64,000 nucleotides of DNA, taken from contig JAILQX010000046.1 of assembly GCA_024698705.1 (NCBI GenBank), positions 62,001 to 126,000 on the forward strand, read 5' to 3'. Source of the DNA: Lachnospiraceae bacterium. Its GTDB lineage: Bacteria > Bacillota > Clostridia > Lachnospirales > Lachnospiraceae. Positions within the stretch are counted from its first letter, which is position 1. The number at the start of each line of letters is the position of its first letter. The position numbers were made by a program, and so were the translations under genes. The notes beneath the pieces are model-generated. The model had not been told where the DNA came from, made no database searches, and saw only the letters and a list, made by a program, of their open reading frames with translations. Of this stretch, positions 17,897 to 27,359 are shown one piece after another.

Positions 17897-19171
17897 ATGA
17901 ATATAAGATTTTACAATGCACGTATCCTGCCGATGACTAACGGTGTGGAAATGCTTGAAGGTGAATTGTGGACAGAAGGTAATAAGATAAGCTACATTGG
18001 CCCTTCAAAAAAAGATGATACAGTATTTGACAGGGAGATAGACTGCAAGGGCAATGTGCTTTTGCCGGGTTTTAAGGATGTTCATACACACAGCGGTATG
18101 ACGGCTTTCAGATCGCTTGCGGATGACACAAACCTTCAGGATTGGCTCAATGATATGATATTTCCGAGGGAAGCAAAGATGTCCGGAGAGGATATCTACT
18201 GGCTTACGAAGCTTGCTATCCTCGAATACCTCACAAGCGGTATAACACTCATCGGTGATATGTATCTTACGCCCGAGACCATATTGGATGCCTGCGCGGA
18301 TATGGGCTTCAGATGCGAACTGGTTTCAGGTCTCAATAAGTTCGGACCGACTTTGGAGGTGCTTGAAAGAAGATACAAAGAACTTAACGGGAAAGATCCG
18401 CTGGTTGGATTTAAGATGGGCGCCCATGCGGAATATACCTGCGACAAAAAACTGCTTGAAGATCTTTCTGAACTGATACACAGATACAGATCGCCGTTTT
18501 ATGTACATATGTCGGAAACAAAAGCGGAAGTCGAAGGCTGCAGGGAACGCTACGGCATGTCACCCGTGGAATTTTTCGATACACTCGGACTCTGGGATTT
18601 CGGCGGAAGCATTTACCACGGAGTATGGATCAATGATAAGGACATGGAAATTCTTAAGAAGAGGAACATCTCGGTGATCAGCAACCCGGGTTCGAACGTC
18701 AAGCTTGCAAGCGGAATAGCTCCGATAGCCAAATATCTTGAAAAAGGCATACTTGTAGGCCTCGGTACGGACGGACCGAGTTCAAACAATGCTCTTGATA
18801 TGTTCAGGGAGATGTATCTTGTTACAACACTCGCAAAGGTAAAGGATTACGATCCGAAGGCTGTTCCTGCGGATGAAGTTCTGAAAATGGCCACGGTAAA
18901 CGGTGCGATTTCGCTTGGACACGAAGATTGCAGCGACTTAAGCGTCGGTAAGCTTGCCGACATCATCATGATAGATCTTGACCAGCCCAATATGCAGCCC
19001 ATACTCAATATTCCAAAGAATATTGTATACAGCGGATGCAAGTCCAATGTGAAGATGACGATGATAGACGGAAAGATCCTCTACATGGACGGCAGATTTG
19101 AGATGTACGGCGATGTGAGCGAGATATATCGCAAATGCCAGGAGATAACCGAAAAGTTTAAGGACATCTGA
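17897..19171 (+). CDS. mtaD: Amidohydrolase, MTA/SAH deaminase-like (MtaD family)
   Basis: 424 residues. Metal-binding HTHSGM near 62, a later HAEYTCDKKLL and HMSETKAEVE (zinc His and Glu), NPGSNVKLASG and LGTDGPSSNNALDMF, all as in 5-methylthioadenosine/S-adenosylhomocysteine deaminases and related guanine/cytosine-type deaminases. The C-terminal composite sheet is complete. Position after a purine nucleoside phosphorylase supports a role in adenosyl-nucleoside salvage. Substrate choice within the family cannot be settled from sequence, so the symbol is tentative. Confidence 0.85.
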   Translation: MNIRFYNARILPMTNGVEMLEGELWTEGNKISYIGPSKKDDTVFDREIDCKGNVLLPGFKDVHTHSGMTAFRSLADDTNLQDWLNDMIFPREAKMSGEDIYWLTKLAILEYLTSGITLIGDMYLTPETILDACADMGFRCELVSGLNKFGPTLEVLERRYKELNGKDPLVGFKMGAHAEYTCDKKLLEDLSELIHRYRSPFYVHMSETKAEVEGCRERYGMSPVEFFDTLGLWDFGGSIYHGVWINDKDMEILKKRNISVISNPGSNVKLASGIAPIAKYLEKGILVGLGTDGPSSNNALDMFREMYLVTTLAKVKDYDPKAVPADEVLKMATVNGAISLGHEDCSDLSVGKLADIIMIDLDQPNMQPILNIPKNIVYSGCKSNVKMTMIDGKILYMDGRFEMYGDVSEIYRKCQEITEKFKDI

Positions 19172-19177
19172 TAAGAT

Positions 19178-20830
19178 ATGACCTACGTGATCATTGGCGT
19201 TACAGCGCTGTTGTGTATATTTTTCTTTGCGGGATATAACAATGAAAAGCATGCAAGAAGCGAATACGCCGAGAAGCTCAAAAATGAATACGGACATGCA
19301 GTTAAAAAGCTCTCACTTGATGAATTGAAGGCTGTAAAAGGCTACAGATCGGTCCATGACACATCTTTTTCGATAGATGATACGACATGGAATGATCTGG
19401 ATATGTGGCTTATATATAAGCAGATCAATTTCTGCCAGTCTTCGGCCGGAGATGAATATCTGTATTATCTTCTTTGTGATCCCGTTATCAAAGATCGCGA
19501 TCATAAAGATATGGAAAATACCATAGAAGCGCTGGAAGATGAGGATACAAGGATAAAACTGCAGCTGATACTGCATGATATAGGCAGAACAGGGCAATAC
19601 AGCATATATTATTTTCTCGATGCGCTGGATAAGCTTGACGGTTATTCGCTCATATCGGATTACGTCCTTGATATTCTCTATATTCCCGCGATAGTTCTGT
19701 GTTTCTTTCACGGATTGCTCGGAACGGCTGCAATACTTGCGGTAATGACGGCGAATATCATATCGTATTTCAGAAAAAAGAGCATGATAGAGCCGTATTT
19801 CATTTGCTTTGATTATGTTTTCAGGATACTCGACAGCTGTGAAGGCTTCGTGAAAACGGACTGTGATGCCATAAGAACGGATATAGAGACCTTAAAGGAA
19901 TGCTGTAACGGTTTTAAAAGATTCAAAAGGTTTTCTTCTCTTGCCGTAAAGGATCTGGGTTCAAGCCCCTTGGGCGTATTGCTTGGTTACATCCGTATGC
20001 TTACGCATGTTGACCTGATCAAATTCAAGTCAATGCTGGAACAGGTAAAGAACGGTAAGGAAAAGATAGATACCATGATCACCGTCATAGGAAGGATTGA
20101 CACCTATATAAGCATAGGTCATTTCAGACATATGCATGAATGCTGCATACCGGATCTTTCCGGCGGATATGATGAATTGAGAGTGATTGGAGGATATCAT
20201 CCGCTCATAAGCAAACCTGTAGCAAATGATATCCTTACAAAAGGCTGTGTATTGCTTACGGGGTCCAATGCGTCCGGCAAATCCACATTCTTAAAGATGG
20301 TAGCGGTAAATTCACTGCTGGCACAGTCGATCCATACGGTCTGTGCCAAAGAGTACAGGGCGCCGTATTTCAGGCTGTATTCCTCACTCAGCTTAAAGGA
20401 CAATATAATGAGCGGAGAGAGTTATTATATGGTTGAGATCAGGTCGGTCAAGAGGATACTTGATGCGGCTGACGAGAATACTCCGGTACTGGGTTTTATA
20501 GATGAGGTCTTAAGAGGCACAAATACTACCGAAAGGATAGCTGCAAGCACTGCGATATTGCGTAACCTGAGCAGGAAAAAAGTATGGGTATTTGCAGCTA
20601 CACATGATCTTGAACTTACGGAACTGCTTTCGAATGAATATGATAATTATCATTTTGAAGAAAGCTTTACCGACAATGATATAAGTTTTCCTTATCATCT
20701 GCTCCCGGGCAAGGCAATGGAGCGCAATGCCATAAAGCTTCTTGAACTGTTCGGTTATGACCGTGATATAACGAGGGATGCTCACAGATCGGTCGAAGTC
20801 TTTGAAGAGAAAGGCTATTGGGAAAAATGA
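19178..20830 (+). CDS. Membrane-anchored MutS-family ATPase
   Basis: 550 residues. Only the MutS core (lever/clamp-like helices) and ATPase domain V are present. Walker A is GSNASGKST (about 362-370), with SLSLKDNIMSGESYYMVEIR (ABC signature-like region), Walker B FIDEVLRGTNTTER and the His loop AATHDLELTELL. The mismatch-binding domain I and the Smr nuclease of MutS2 are missing. A membrane helix occupies about 3-19 and a second hydrophobic hairpin about 165-200. This MutS-related group is common in Firmicutes and of unknown function. It overlaps rnhA by 4 bp (ATGA). Confidence 0.87.
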   Translation: MTYVIIGVTALLCIFFFAGYNNEKHARSEYAEKLKNEYGHAVKKLSLDELKAVKGYRSVHDTSFSIDDTTWNDLDMWLIYKQINFCQSSAGDEYLYYLLCDPVIKDRDHKDMENTIEALEDEDTRIKLQLILHDIGRTGQYSIYYFLDALDKLDGYSLISDYVLDILYIPAIVLCFFHGLLGTAAILAVMTANIISYFRKKSMIEPYFICFDYVFRILDSCEGFVKTDCDAIRTDIETLKECCNGFKRFKRFSSLAVKDLGSSPLGVLLGYIRMLTHVDLIKFKSMLEQVKNGKEKIDTMITVIGRIDTYISIGHFRHMHECCIPDLSGGYDELRVIGGYHPLISKPVANDILTKGCVLLTGSNASGKSTFLKMVAVNSLLAQSIHTVCAKEYRAPYFRLYSSLSLKDNIMSGESYYMVEIRSVKRILDAADENTPVLGFIDEVLRGTNTTERIAASTAILRNLSRKKVWVFAATHDLELTELLSNEYDNYHFEESFTDNDISFPYHLLPGKAMERNAIKLLELFGYDRDITRDAHRSVEVFEEKGYWEK

Positions 20831-21312
20831 ATGTAACATTATACAGCGACGGCTCTTCGAGAGGTAATCCGGGCCCCGGCGGCTACGGCACGATCCTGGA
20901 ATATGTGGATCCCAAAGGCAAACTGCATGTAAGGGAATACAGTGAAGGCTATCCGGAGACCACAAACAACCGAATGGAACTGATGGGAGTCATAACGGGA
21001 CTCGAGGCATTGACAAAACCGTGTGCGGTTGAGGTCGTATCCGATTCGAAATATGTCGTGGATGCATTTAACGAGCACTGGATAGAAAGCTGGGCGGCAG
21101 AGGATTTCAGAAGAGGCAAAAAGAACGAGGTCAAGAACATAGATCTGTGGGAGAGGCTGCTTAAAGCAATGAACCCTCATATGGTAAAGTACACATGGGT
21201 AAAAGGTCATGAAGGACACCCACAGAATGAAAGATGTGACAAACTCGCAACTTCGGCGGCAGACAGATATGTCAAAGAAGAAAATGAGATGACAGATCAA
21301 ACAGTCACTTGA
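20827..21312 (+). CDS. rnhA: Ribonuclease HI
   Basis: About 161 residues from the ATG at 20827, overlapping the MutS-like stop as ATGA. Catalytic acids are in YSDGSSRGNPGPGG (Asp8), NNRMELMG (Glu), VSDSKYV (Asp) and a C-terminal Asp in NERCDKLATSAA. It includes the basic protrusion region (WAAEDFRRGKKNEVKN). It cleaves RNA in RNA-DNA hybrids. The residues match E. coli-type RNase HI. Confidence 0.96.
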   Translation: MNVTLYSDGSSRGNPGPGGYGTILEYVDPKGKLHVREYSEGYPETTNNRMELMGVITGLEALTKPCAVEVVSDSKYVVDAFNEHWIESWAAEDFRRGKKNEVKNIDLWERLLKAMNPHMVKYTWVKGHEGHPQNERCDKLATSAADRYVKEENEMTDQTVT

Positions 21313-21367
21313 AAAACAAGCGATTGTCTGTTATTATGTGTTAAGTGAGTTTTTGAGGTGATTTTGG

Positions 21368-21553
21368 ATGAATAATGCAGTAAGCTTTGCAAATGTTTTT
21401 TTATCATATCTTCTGGCTTTCATAGTCTTTGGGATATGTATAGTTGCAGCTGTTATGATCGGTATAAAGGCCAGAAAGAGCAAGAACAAAAAAGAAGAGC
21501 TTGCCAGTGCCGTATCCAATGTAGACAGCGCATATGTTGGAAAAAAAGACTGA
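21368..21553 (+). CDS. Small single-pass membrane protein, unknown function
   Basis: 61 residues with GAGGTG upstream. A hydrophobic stretch at about 8-32 is followed by a basic segment (KARKSKNKKEE) and a short polar tail. A strong terminator follows directly. The coding call rests on the ribosome binding site, the membrane helix with positive-inside flank, and the terminator. A similar small membrane protein is encoded at 45390. Confidence 0.65.
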   Translation: MNNAVSFANVFLSYLLAFIVFGICIVAAVMIGIKARKSKNKKEELASAVSNVDSAYVGKKD

Positions 21554-21557
21554 TCAG

Positions 21558-21583
21558 AGGCGTTCTTCGGAACGCCTTTTTTA
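21558..21583 (+). terminator. Rho-independent terminator
   Basis: Perfect 8-bp stem (21558-21565 with 21570-21577), TTCG tetraloop, then TTTTTTA. Confidence 0.93.
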
Positions 21584-21660
21584 TTTTCCGTTCATTTAAA
21601 GATGTTTTTATCAACAAAAACAACAATGTATTTTTGTACACTTTTTAAAATGGCATTGCG

Positions 21661-21689
21661 TTGACACTTCTCATGGATTTAAATATAAT
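21661..21689 (+). promoter_or_regulatory. Consensus sigma-A promoter of nrdD
   Basis: TTGACA at 21661-21666, 17-bp spacer, TATAAT at 21684-21689: a perfect match to consensus, 74 bp upstream of the nrdD start. Confidence 0.88.
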
Positions 21690-21693
21690 GTTA

Positions 21694-21738
21694 TACTAGA
21701 TATAGTGATTTACCATGCGCACTTCACAAGATGATGTG
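21694..21738 (+). promoter_or_regulatory. Pair of candidate NrdR boxes in the nrdD leader
   Basis: Two near-palindromes, TACTAGATATAGTG (21694-21707) and CACAAGATGATGTG (21725-21738). Against the known NrdR box core CAC-W-ATATAT-W-GTG they match at about 12 and 11 of 14 positions. Their centres are exactly 31 bp apart, three helical turns, as known for NrdR operators. They sit just downstream of the -10, where a bound repressor would block initiation. nrdR itself is not in the window. Confidence 0.6.
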
Positions 21739-21762
21739 CCGATCGAAGGAGATGTGTAGCAG

Positions 21763-23955
21763 ATGAGCGTTGTAGTTGAATCGGTCAAAGAACTGGATGA
21801 CAATTATTATGGGGAGAAGTATAAACCGAAGAAGCATGTCGTTGTTATAAAAAAAGACGGCAGCTATGAGGAGTTCAATGTTCAGAAAGTCATCAATGCC
21901 GTAGGTAAGAGTGCTTACAGGGCATTGACAAAGTTTTCCGAAGAGGAAAAGGGACAGATCTGTCAATATGTATGTGATAAGGTGGATGAACTTGATTCAA
22001 ACGAGATCCCCATTCCCATCATGCATAATATAGTTGAAAGCGCACTTGAGCAGGTTAAGCCCATAGTTGCCAAATCATACAGGGATTACAGAAACTATAA
22101 GCAAGACTTTGTACGCATGCTTGATGACGTCTATAAGAAGAGCCAGTCAATCATGTATGTCGGTGACAAAGAGAATTCGAATACCGATTCTGCCCTTGTT
22201 TCCACAAAAAGATCCCTTATCTTCAATCAGCTCAACAAGGAACTCTATCAGAAGTTTTTCATGACGACAGAAGAGATTCAGGCATGTCGTGACGGTTATA
22301 TCTATGTTCATGACATGAGTGCGAGACGTGATACAATGAACTGCTGCCTTTTTGATGTTGAAAATGTTCTCAAGGGCGGTTTTGAGATGGGTAATATATG
22401 GTATAACGAGCCCAAGACGGTCGATACCGCATTTGATGTAATAGGCGATATCGTACTCAGTGCCGCAAGCCAGCAATACGGCGGTTTTACCGTACCTTGT
22501 GTTGATAACATTCTGGAGCCTTACGCTGAGAAATCATATAAGAAATATACAGACAAATACATGAAGCTCGGAATTGACAGAGAAACAGCCGAGGCCGAAG
22601 CATATGCGGATGTCGTAAGAGATATGGAACAGGGCTTCCAGGGATGGGAATACAAGTTCAATACGGTTGCAAGCAGCCGTGGAGATTATCCCTTCATCAC
22701 TGTTACGGCAGGTGTAGGTACCGGAAGATTTGCCAAGCTTGCAACGATATGCATGCTCAATGTAAGAAGACGCGGACAGGGCAAAAAAGAATGTAAGAAG
22801 CCTGTTTTGTTCCCCAAGATCGTATTTTTATATGATGAGAACCTTCACGGACCCGGTAAACCGCTCGAGGATGTATTTGAGGCAGGGGTAAAATGTTCTG
22901 CAAAGACCATGTATCCCGATTGGCTTTCACTTACAGGCAAGGGCTATATCGCTTCAATGTACAAGCGTTACGGCAAGATCATCTCACCCATGGGCTGCAG
23001 GGCATTTCTCTCACCATGGTATGAACGCGGCGGCATGCATCCCGCTGACGATGACGATGTTCCTGTTTTTGTAGGAAGGTTCAATGTCGGTGCTGTTTCA
23101 TTGCATCTGCCCATGATACTTGCAAAAGCCAGACATGAGAGCAAGGATTTCTATGAGGTGCTGGATTATTACCTCAATCTCATAAGACAGCTTCACATAC
23201 GTACCTATGCTTATCTTGGCGAGATGAGGGCAAGCACGAATCCTCTTGCATATTGTGAAGGCGGATTCCTCGGAGGACATCTCAATCTTACAGATAAGAT
23301 CAAGCCCGTACTTAAGAGCGCAACGGCAAGCTTCGGTATAACGGCGTTCAATGAATTGCAGATGCTCTACAACGGAAAGAGCCTTGTAGAAGACGGTCAG
23401 TTTGCAGTTGAAGTACTTGAGCATATAAATAAAAAGGTCAACGAATTCAAGGAAGAGGACGGACATCTGTATGCCATTTACGGAACACCGGCCGAGAATC
23501 TCTGCGGACTTCAGGTTCAGCAGTTCAGAAAGAAATACGGCATCGTCGAAGGCGTTTCGGACAGGGAATATGTGTCAAACAGCTTCCATTGTCATGTTTC
23601 GGAGGATATAACTCCGATAGAAAAGCAGGATCTCGAATACAGATTCTGGGAGCTTTGCAACGGCGGTAAGATCCAATATGTCAAGTATCCCATAGATTAC
23701 AATCTTGAAGCAGTCAAGACCCTCATCCACAGAGCCATGGAAATGGGATTTTACGAGGGTGTAAACCTTTCGCTTGCATATTGTGATGATTGCGGGCATC
23801 AGGAACTTGAGATGGATGTATGTCCAAAGTGCGGAAGCCGTAACCTTACCAAGATAGATCGTATGAATGGATATTTATCATACTCACGTGTTCATGGCGA
23901 CACCAGACTCAATGAAGCCAAGATGGCTGAGATTGCAGAAAGGAAGTCTATGTAA
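21763..23955 (+). CDS. nrdD: Anaerobic ribonucleoside-triphosphate reductase (class III)
   Basis: 730 residues. An N-terminal ATP-cone (about 25-115, VVIKKDGSYEEFNVQKVINAV) gives allosteric control. The catalytic barrel follows, then a zinc site with Cys674, Cys677, Cys687 and Cys690. The glycyl-radical site is Gly703 in RMNGYLS near the C-terminus. It reduces NTPs to dNTPs without oxygen, which points to an anaerobe. The start ATG has AAGGAGATG upstream. nrdG follows after 2 bp. Confidence 0.97.
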   Translation: MSVVVESVKELDDNYYGEKYKPKKHVVVIKKDGSYEEFNVQKVINAVGKSAYRALTKFSEEEKGQICQYVCDKVDELDSNEIPIPIMHNIVESALEQVKPIVAKSYRDYRNYKQDFVRMLDDVYKKSQSIMYVGDKENSNTDSALVSTKRSLIFNQLNKELYQKFFMTTEEIQACRDGYIYVHDMSARRDTMNCCLFDVENVLKGGFEMGNIWYNEPKTVDTAFDVIGDIVLSAASQQYGGFTVPCVDNILEPYAEKSYKKYTDKYMKLGIDRETAEAEAYADVVRDMEQGFQGWEYKFNTVASSRGDYPFITVTAGVGTGRFAKLATICMLNVRRRGQGKKECKKPVLFPKIVFLYDENLHGPGKPLEDVFEAGVKCSAKTMYPDWLSLTGKGYIASMYKRYGKIISPMGCRAFLSPWYERGGMHPADDDDVPVFVGRFNVGAVSLHLPMILAKARHESKDFYEVLDYYLNLIRQLHIRTYAYLGEMRASTNPLAYCEGGFLGGHLNLTDKIKPVLKSATASFGITAFNELQMLYNGKSLVEDGQFAVEVLEHINKKVNEFKEEDGHLYAIYGTPAENLCGLQVQQFRKKYGIVEGVSDREYVSNSFHCHVSEDITPIEKQDLEYRFWELCNGGKIQYVKYPIDYNLEAVKTLIHRAMEMGFYEGVNLSLAYCDDCGHQELEMDVCPKCGSRNLTKIDRMNGYLSYSRVHGDTRLNEAKMAEIAERKSM

Positions 23956-23957
23956 CC

Positions 23958-24467
23958 ATGAGATATCATAATATTACCAAGGATGACATGCTCAATGGCG
24001 ACGGGCTTCGTGTCGTTTTATGGGTTTCGGGATGCTCACATTGTTGCAAGGGGTGTCAGAATCCTTTGACATGGGATCCGGACGGCGGTCTGCCGTTTGA
24101 CGATGCAGCCAAAAAAGAGATATTTGATCAGCTTGATAAGCCATATATATCGGGTATCACATTTTCGGGAGGGGATCCTTTATATTGTGCCAACAGACTG
24201 GATGTCCGTTCGCTTATAGAGGAGATACATGATAAATACCCGGATAAGACCATATGGCTTTATACAGGATATAAGTGGGAAGAGGTATGGCATTACCCGA
24301 TGATGAAGTATGTTGATGTACTTGTTGACGGTGAATATGTCGAAGAATGCAGGGATGTCACATTGCTTTGGAAGGGCAGTTCCAATCAGCGTGTTATAGA
24401 TGTTAAAGCCACGCTTGAGAAGACCGATAAGCTTGTTCCCATTCTTCATTGCGGTGATCATGAGTGA
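23958..24467 (+). CDS. nrdG: Anaerobic ribonucleotide reductase activating protein
   Basis: 169 residues. The radical SAM cluster Cys26-x3-Cys30-x2-Cys33 lies in VSGCSHCCKGCQNP, followed by FSGGDPLY (SAM binding) and a short barrel. It generates the glycyl radical on NrdD. Directly downstream of nrdD and co-transcribed. Confidence 0.97.
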   Translation: MRYHNITKDDMLNGDGLRVVLWVSGCSHCCKGCQNPLTWDPDGGLPFDDAAKKEIFDQLDKPYISGITFSGGDPLYCANRLDVRSLIEEIHDKYPDKTIWLYTGYKWEEVWHYPMMKYVDVLVDGEYVEECRDVTLLWKGSSNQRVIDVKATLEKTDKLVPILHCGDHE

Positions 24468-24500
24468 TCAGTGCAATATTTGGAATGAAAGGAGGAGAGG

Positions 24501-25013
24501 ATGAACAGAATAGCAAAGTTCAGCAAAGTCAGCCTTGATGAGTTCAGGGCAGGTGTTTGTGATGTAAGACAGGATCTGACTGATGACGAGATAAGAGCGC
24601 TTTATGATGAGATCAGACTACCCCGGAGAGCCACAAAGGGAAGCGCGGGGTATGATTTTTTTGCGCCTTATGCTTTTACGATCGATCCGGGTGAGACCAT
24701 AAAGATACCTACCGGTATAAGGGTCAAGATGGATGAGATGTGGGTATTGTCACTTTATCCGAGAAGCGGACTCGGTTTTAAATTTAGATTGCAACTTAAC
24801 AATACAGTGGGTATAATTGACAGCGACTACTATTATTCCGACAATGAGGGTCATATATTTGTAAAGCTTACCAATGATTCCAATGAAGGGAAAGTTGTTT
24901 CCCTTGAAAAAGGACTTGGATTCATACAGGGGATATTTACACAATACGGTATCACCATCGATGATGATGCGACCAGCACAAGAAACGGTGGTTTCGGAAG
25001 TACCAATTCATAA
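24501..25013 (+). CDS. dut: dUTP diphosphatase (trimeric dUTPase)
   Basis: 170 residues. Motif 1 KGSAGYDFFAP, motif 2 PRSGLG, motif 3 NTVGIIDSDYY with catalytic Asp, motif 4 LGFIQGIF and motif 5 RNGGFGSTN at the C-terminus are all present. An extra N-terminal segment of about 40 residues (rich in acidic residues) precedes the core; such extensions and the IDSDYY form are common in Firmicute and phage enzymes. It hydrolyses dUTP to dUMP. Position after nrdDG fits deoxynucleotide pool control. A GGAGGAGAGG site precedes the ATG. Confidence 0.9.
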   Translation: MNRIAKFSKVSLDEFRAGVCDVRQDLTDDEIRALYDEIRLPRRATKGSAGYDFFAPYAFTIDPGETIKIPTGIRVKMDEMWVLSLYPRSGLGFKFRLQLNNTVGIIDSDYYYSDNEGHIFVKLTNDSNEGKVVSLEKGLGFIQGIFTQYGITIDDDATSTRNGGFGSTNS

Positions 25014-25027
25014 ACTTGGAGTGAAAA

Positions 25028-25897
25028 ATGAGCGATTATGTTATTGTAACGGATTCTTCGGCAGATCTTCCGAAGAGTTATCTTGAAGAGCATGGGGTCA
25101 TAACCATGTCATTGTTATACACCATTGACGGTGAAACATTTGAAAGCGAGGATGAAGAGGCTGCCAAAACCTTTTATGGCAAGGTAAGAGCGGGAAGCAT
25201 GCCGACCACATCACAGATCAATCCCGACGGAGCCGAAACAGTATTGAAGAAGGCTCTTGAAGTCAGTAAAAATGTACTTTGTCTTTCTTTTTCTTCAGGC
25301 TTGAGCGGAACCTATAACAGTGTGAGGATCGCTGCCGAGGATATCATGGAAGAGGATGAGGAGGCCAATATCATAGTTATCGATACATTGGCTGCTTCTC
25401 TCGGACAGGGTCTTCTTGTTCATAAAGCGGTATGTATGAAGGAAGCTGGAAGTTCATTTGAAGAGACCGCCAACTGGGTCGAGGAACATAAGCTAAATCT
25501 GGTACATGCATTTACTGTTTCGGACCTTTTTCACCTATACAGGGGCGGTAGAGTCAAGAAAACGGCTGCCGTTGTAGGTACCGTTATCAATTTAAAGCCG
25601 GTATTGCATGTTGATGATGAAGGACATCTCATCAATATCACCAATGTCAGAGGAAGAAAGAAATCATTGCATGCCCTTGTTGATATTATGGAGAAGAATG
25701 TGGGATCATACAGGGATGAGAATGATATCATATTTATCAGCCACGGAGATAATCTCGAGGATGCGCAATTTGTTGCGGATGAGGTTAAGGAGAGACTGGG
25801 TTATACGAATTTTCTGTTTAATCAGATAGGGCCTACGATAGGTGCTCATTCCGGACCCGATACCATCGCTCTTTTCTTTATGGGTGATAAGAGATAG
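25028..25897 (+). CDS. DegV family fatty-acid-binding protein
   Basis: 289 residues. DegV signature [18 protein letters not shown] at the N-terminus, [26 protein letters not shown] and the late [21 protein letters not shown]. Family members bind a fatty acid (FakB-type) and in some species deliver it to FakA for phosphorylation; no fakA is nearby, so the specific role is not shown. It starts 14 bp after the dUTPase gene and ends 10 bp before gltX. Confidence 0.92.
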   Translation: MSDYVIVTDSSADLPKSYLEEHGVITMSLLYTIDGETFESEDEEAAKTFYGKVRAGSMPTTSQINPDGAETVLKKALEVSKNVLCLSFSSGLSGTYNSVRIAAEDIMEEDEEANIIVIDTLAASLGQGLLVHKAVCMKEAGSSFEETANWVEEHKLNLVHAFTVSDLFHLYRGGRVKKTAAVVGTVINLKPVLHVDDEGHLINITNVRGRKKSLHALVDIMEKNVGSYRDENDIIFISHGDNLEDAQFVADEVKERLGYTNFLFNQIGPTIGAHSGPDTIALFFMGDKR

Positions 25898-25907
25898 AGG
25901 AGTTGTT

Positions 25908-27359
25908 ATGAAGATCAGAACACGTTTTGCGCCCAGTCCTACAGGGCGTATGCATGTAGGCAATCTCCGTTCGGCTTTGTATGAGTTTCTTATAGCAAAG
26001 CACGAAGGCGGAGATTTTATGCTCAGGATAGAGGATACCGACCAGGAAAGATTTGTGGAAGGTGCCGTGGATATCATATATAAGACCATGGCAGAGACAG
26101 GTCTCGTTCACGATGAAGGCCCCGACAAAGACGGCGGATACGGTCCCTATGTTCAGAGCGAACGAATGAAAACGGGCATTTACATGAAATATGCCAAAGA
26201 GCTTATAGATAAGCATGAGGCATATTATTGTTTTTGTGATAAAGAAAGACTTGATTCCCTGAAAACAGAAGTCGTTGAAGGCAAGGAGATCACCATATAT
26301 GACAAACATTGCCTTTCTCTTTCCAAGGAAGAGGTTGAAGCCAATCTGGCTGCGGGCAAGCCTTTTGTCATAAGACAGAACATTCCGAATGAAGGCACGA
26401 CGACATTCCATGATGAGCTCTACGGAGATATAACCGTTGAAAATTCCGAGCTTGATGATATGATACTCATCAAATCGGACGGATATCCGACCTATAATTT
26501 TGCAAATGTCGTTGATGATCATACAATGAACATCACGCATGTCGTTAGAGGCAATGAATATCTTTCGTCTTCTCCCAAATATGTAAGGTTATATGAGGCC
26601 TTCGGTTGGGATGTACCTGTATATATCCATCTGCCCCTGATAACGGACGAAAATCATAAGAAGCTGTCAAAGAGGAGCGGACATTCTTCATTTGAGGATC
26701 TTATAGAGCAGGGTTTCCTTACGGAAGCGGTTGTCAATTACATAGCGTTACTCGGATGGAGCCCTGAGGATAACAGAGAGATATTCTCACTTGATGAGCT
26801 GATAAAAGAATTCGATTATCACAGGATCAGTAAATCGCCCGCCGTATTTGACTACACCAAGCTTAAATGGATGAACGGTGAATACATCAAGATGATGGAT
26901 TTTGATGCTTTTATTGAGAAGGCTATGCCTTACATAGACGAAGCGGTCAAGAGTGATGTCAACAAAAAGACTCTTGCGACTTGGGTCAAGACCAGGATCG
27001 AGGTATTTCCTGACATACCGGCACTCATAGATTTTGTTGATGAGCTTCCCGATTATGATACGGAGATGTATACACATAAAAAGATGAAGACCGATGCCGG
27101 ATCGTCACTTGCCGTGCTTAAGGATCTTTATCCGATACTCGAAGCGCAGGAAGATTTCGGCAATGATGCATTGTATGCAACGCTTACCGGCTATGCCGAA
27201 CAAAAAGGATATAAGAACGGATATGTTTTATGGCCTGTCAGAACGGCTGTGTCTGGCAAGCAGATGACTCCTGCCGGAGCCAGCGAACTAATGGAGCTTC
27301 TCGGCAAGGAAGAAACCTTAAAAAGGATAAAGATCGGTATTGACAAACTCTCGGTCTGA
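25908..27359 (+). CDS. gltX: Glutamyl-tRNA synthetase
   Basis: About 483 residues from the ATG at 25908 ([13 protein letters not shown]), with GAGGAGTT upstream; the longer in-frame ATG at 25842 lies inside degV. HIGH-like motif [17 protein letters not shown], the KMSKS motif HKKLSKRSG, and the anticodon-binding helical domain to the C-terminus are present. It charges tRNA-Glu; whether it also charges tRNA-Gln cannot be decided here. The last 20 bases overlap the helicase gene. Confidence 0.96.
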   Translation: MKIRTRFAPSPTGRMHVGNLRSALYEFLIAKHEGGDFMLRIEDTDQERFVEGAVDIIYKTMAETGLVHDEGPDKDGGYGPYVQSERMKTGIYMKYAKELIDKHEAYYCFCDKERLDSLKTEVVEGKEITIYDKHCLSLSKEEVEANLAAGKPFVIRQNIPNEGTTTFHDELYGDITVENSELDDMILIKSDGYPTYNFANVVDDHTMNITHVVRGNEYLSSSPKYVRLYEAFGWDVPVYIHLPLITDENHKKLSKRSGHSSFEDLIEQGFLTEAVVNYIALLGWSPEDNREIFSLDELIKEFDYHRISKSPAVFDYTKLKWMNGEYIKMMDFDAFIEKAMPYIDEAVKSDVNKKTLATWVKTRIEVFPDIPALIDFVDELPDYDTEMYTHKKMKTDAGSSLAVLKDLYPILEAQEDFGNDALYATLTGYAEQKGYKNGYVLWPVRTAVSGKQMTPAGASELMELLGKEETLKRIKIGIDKLSV

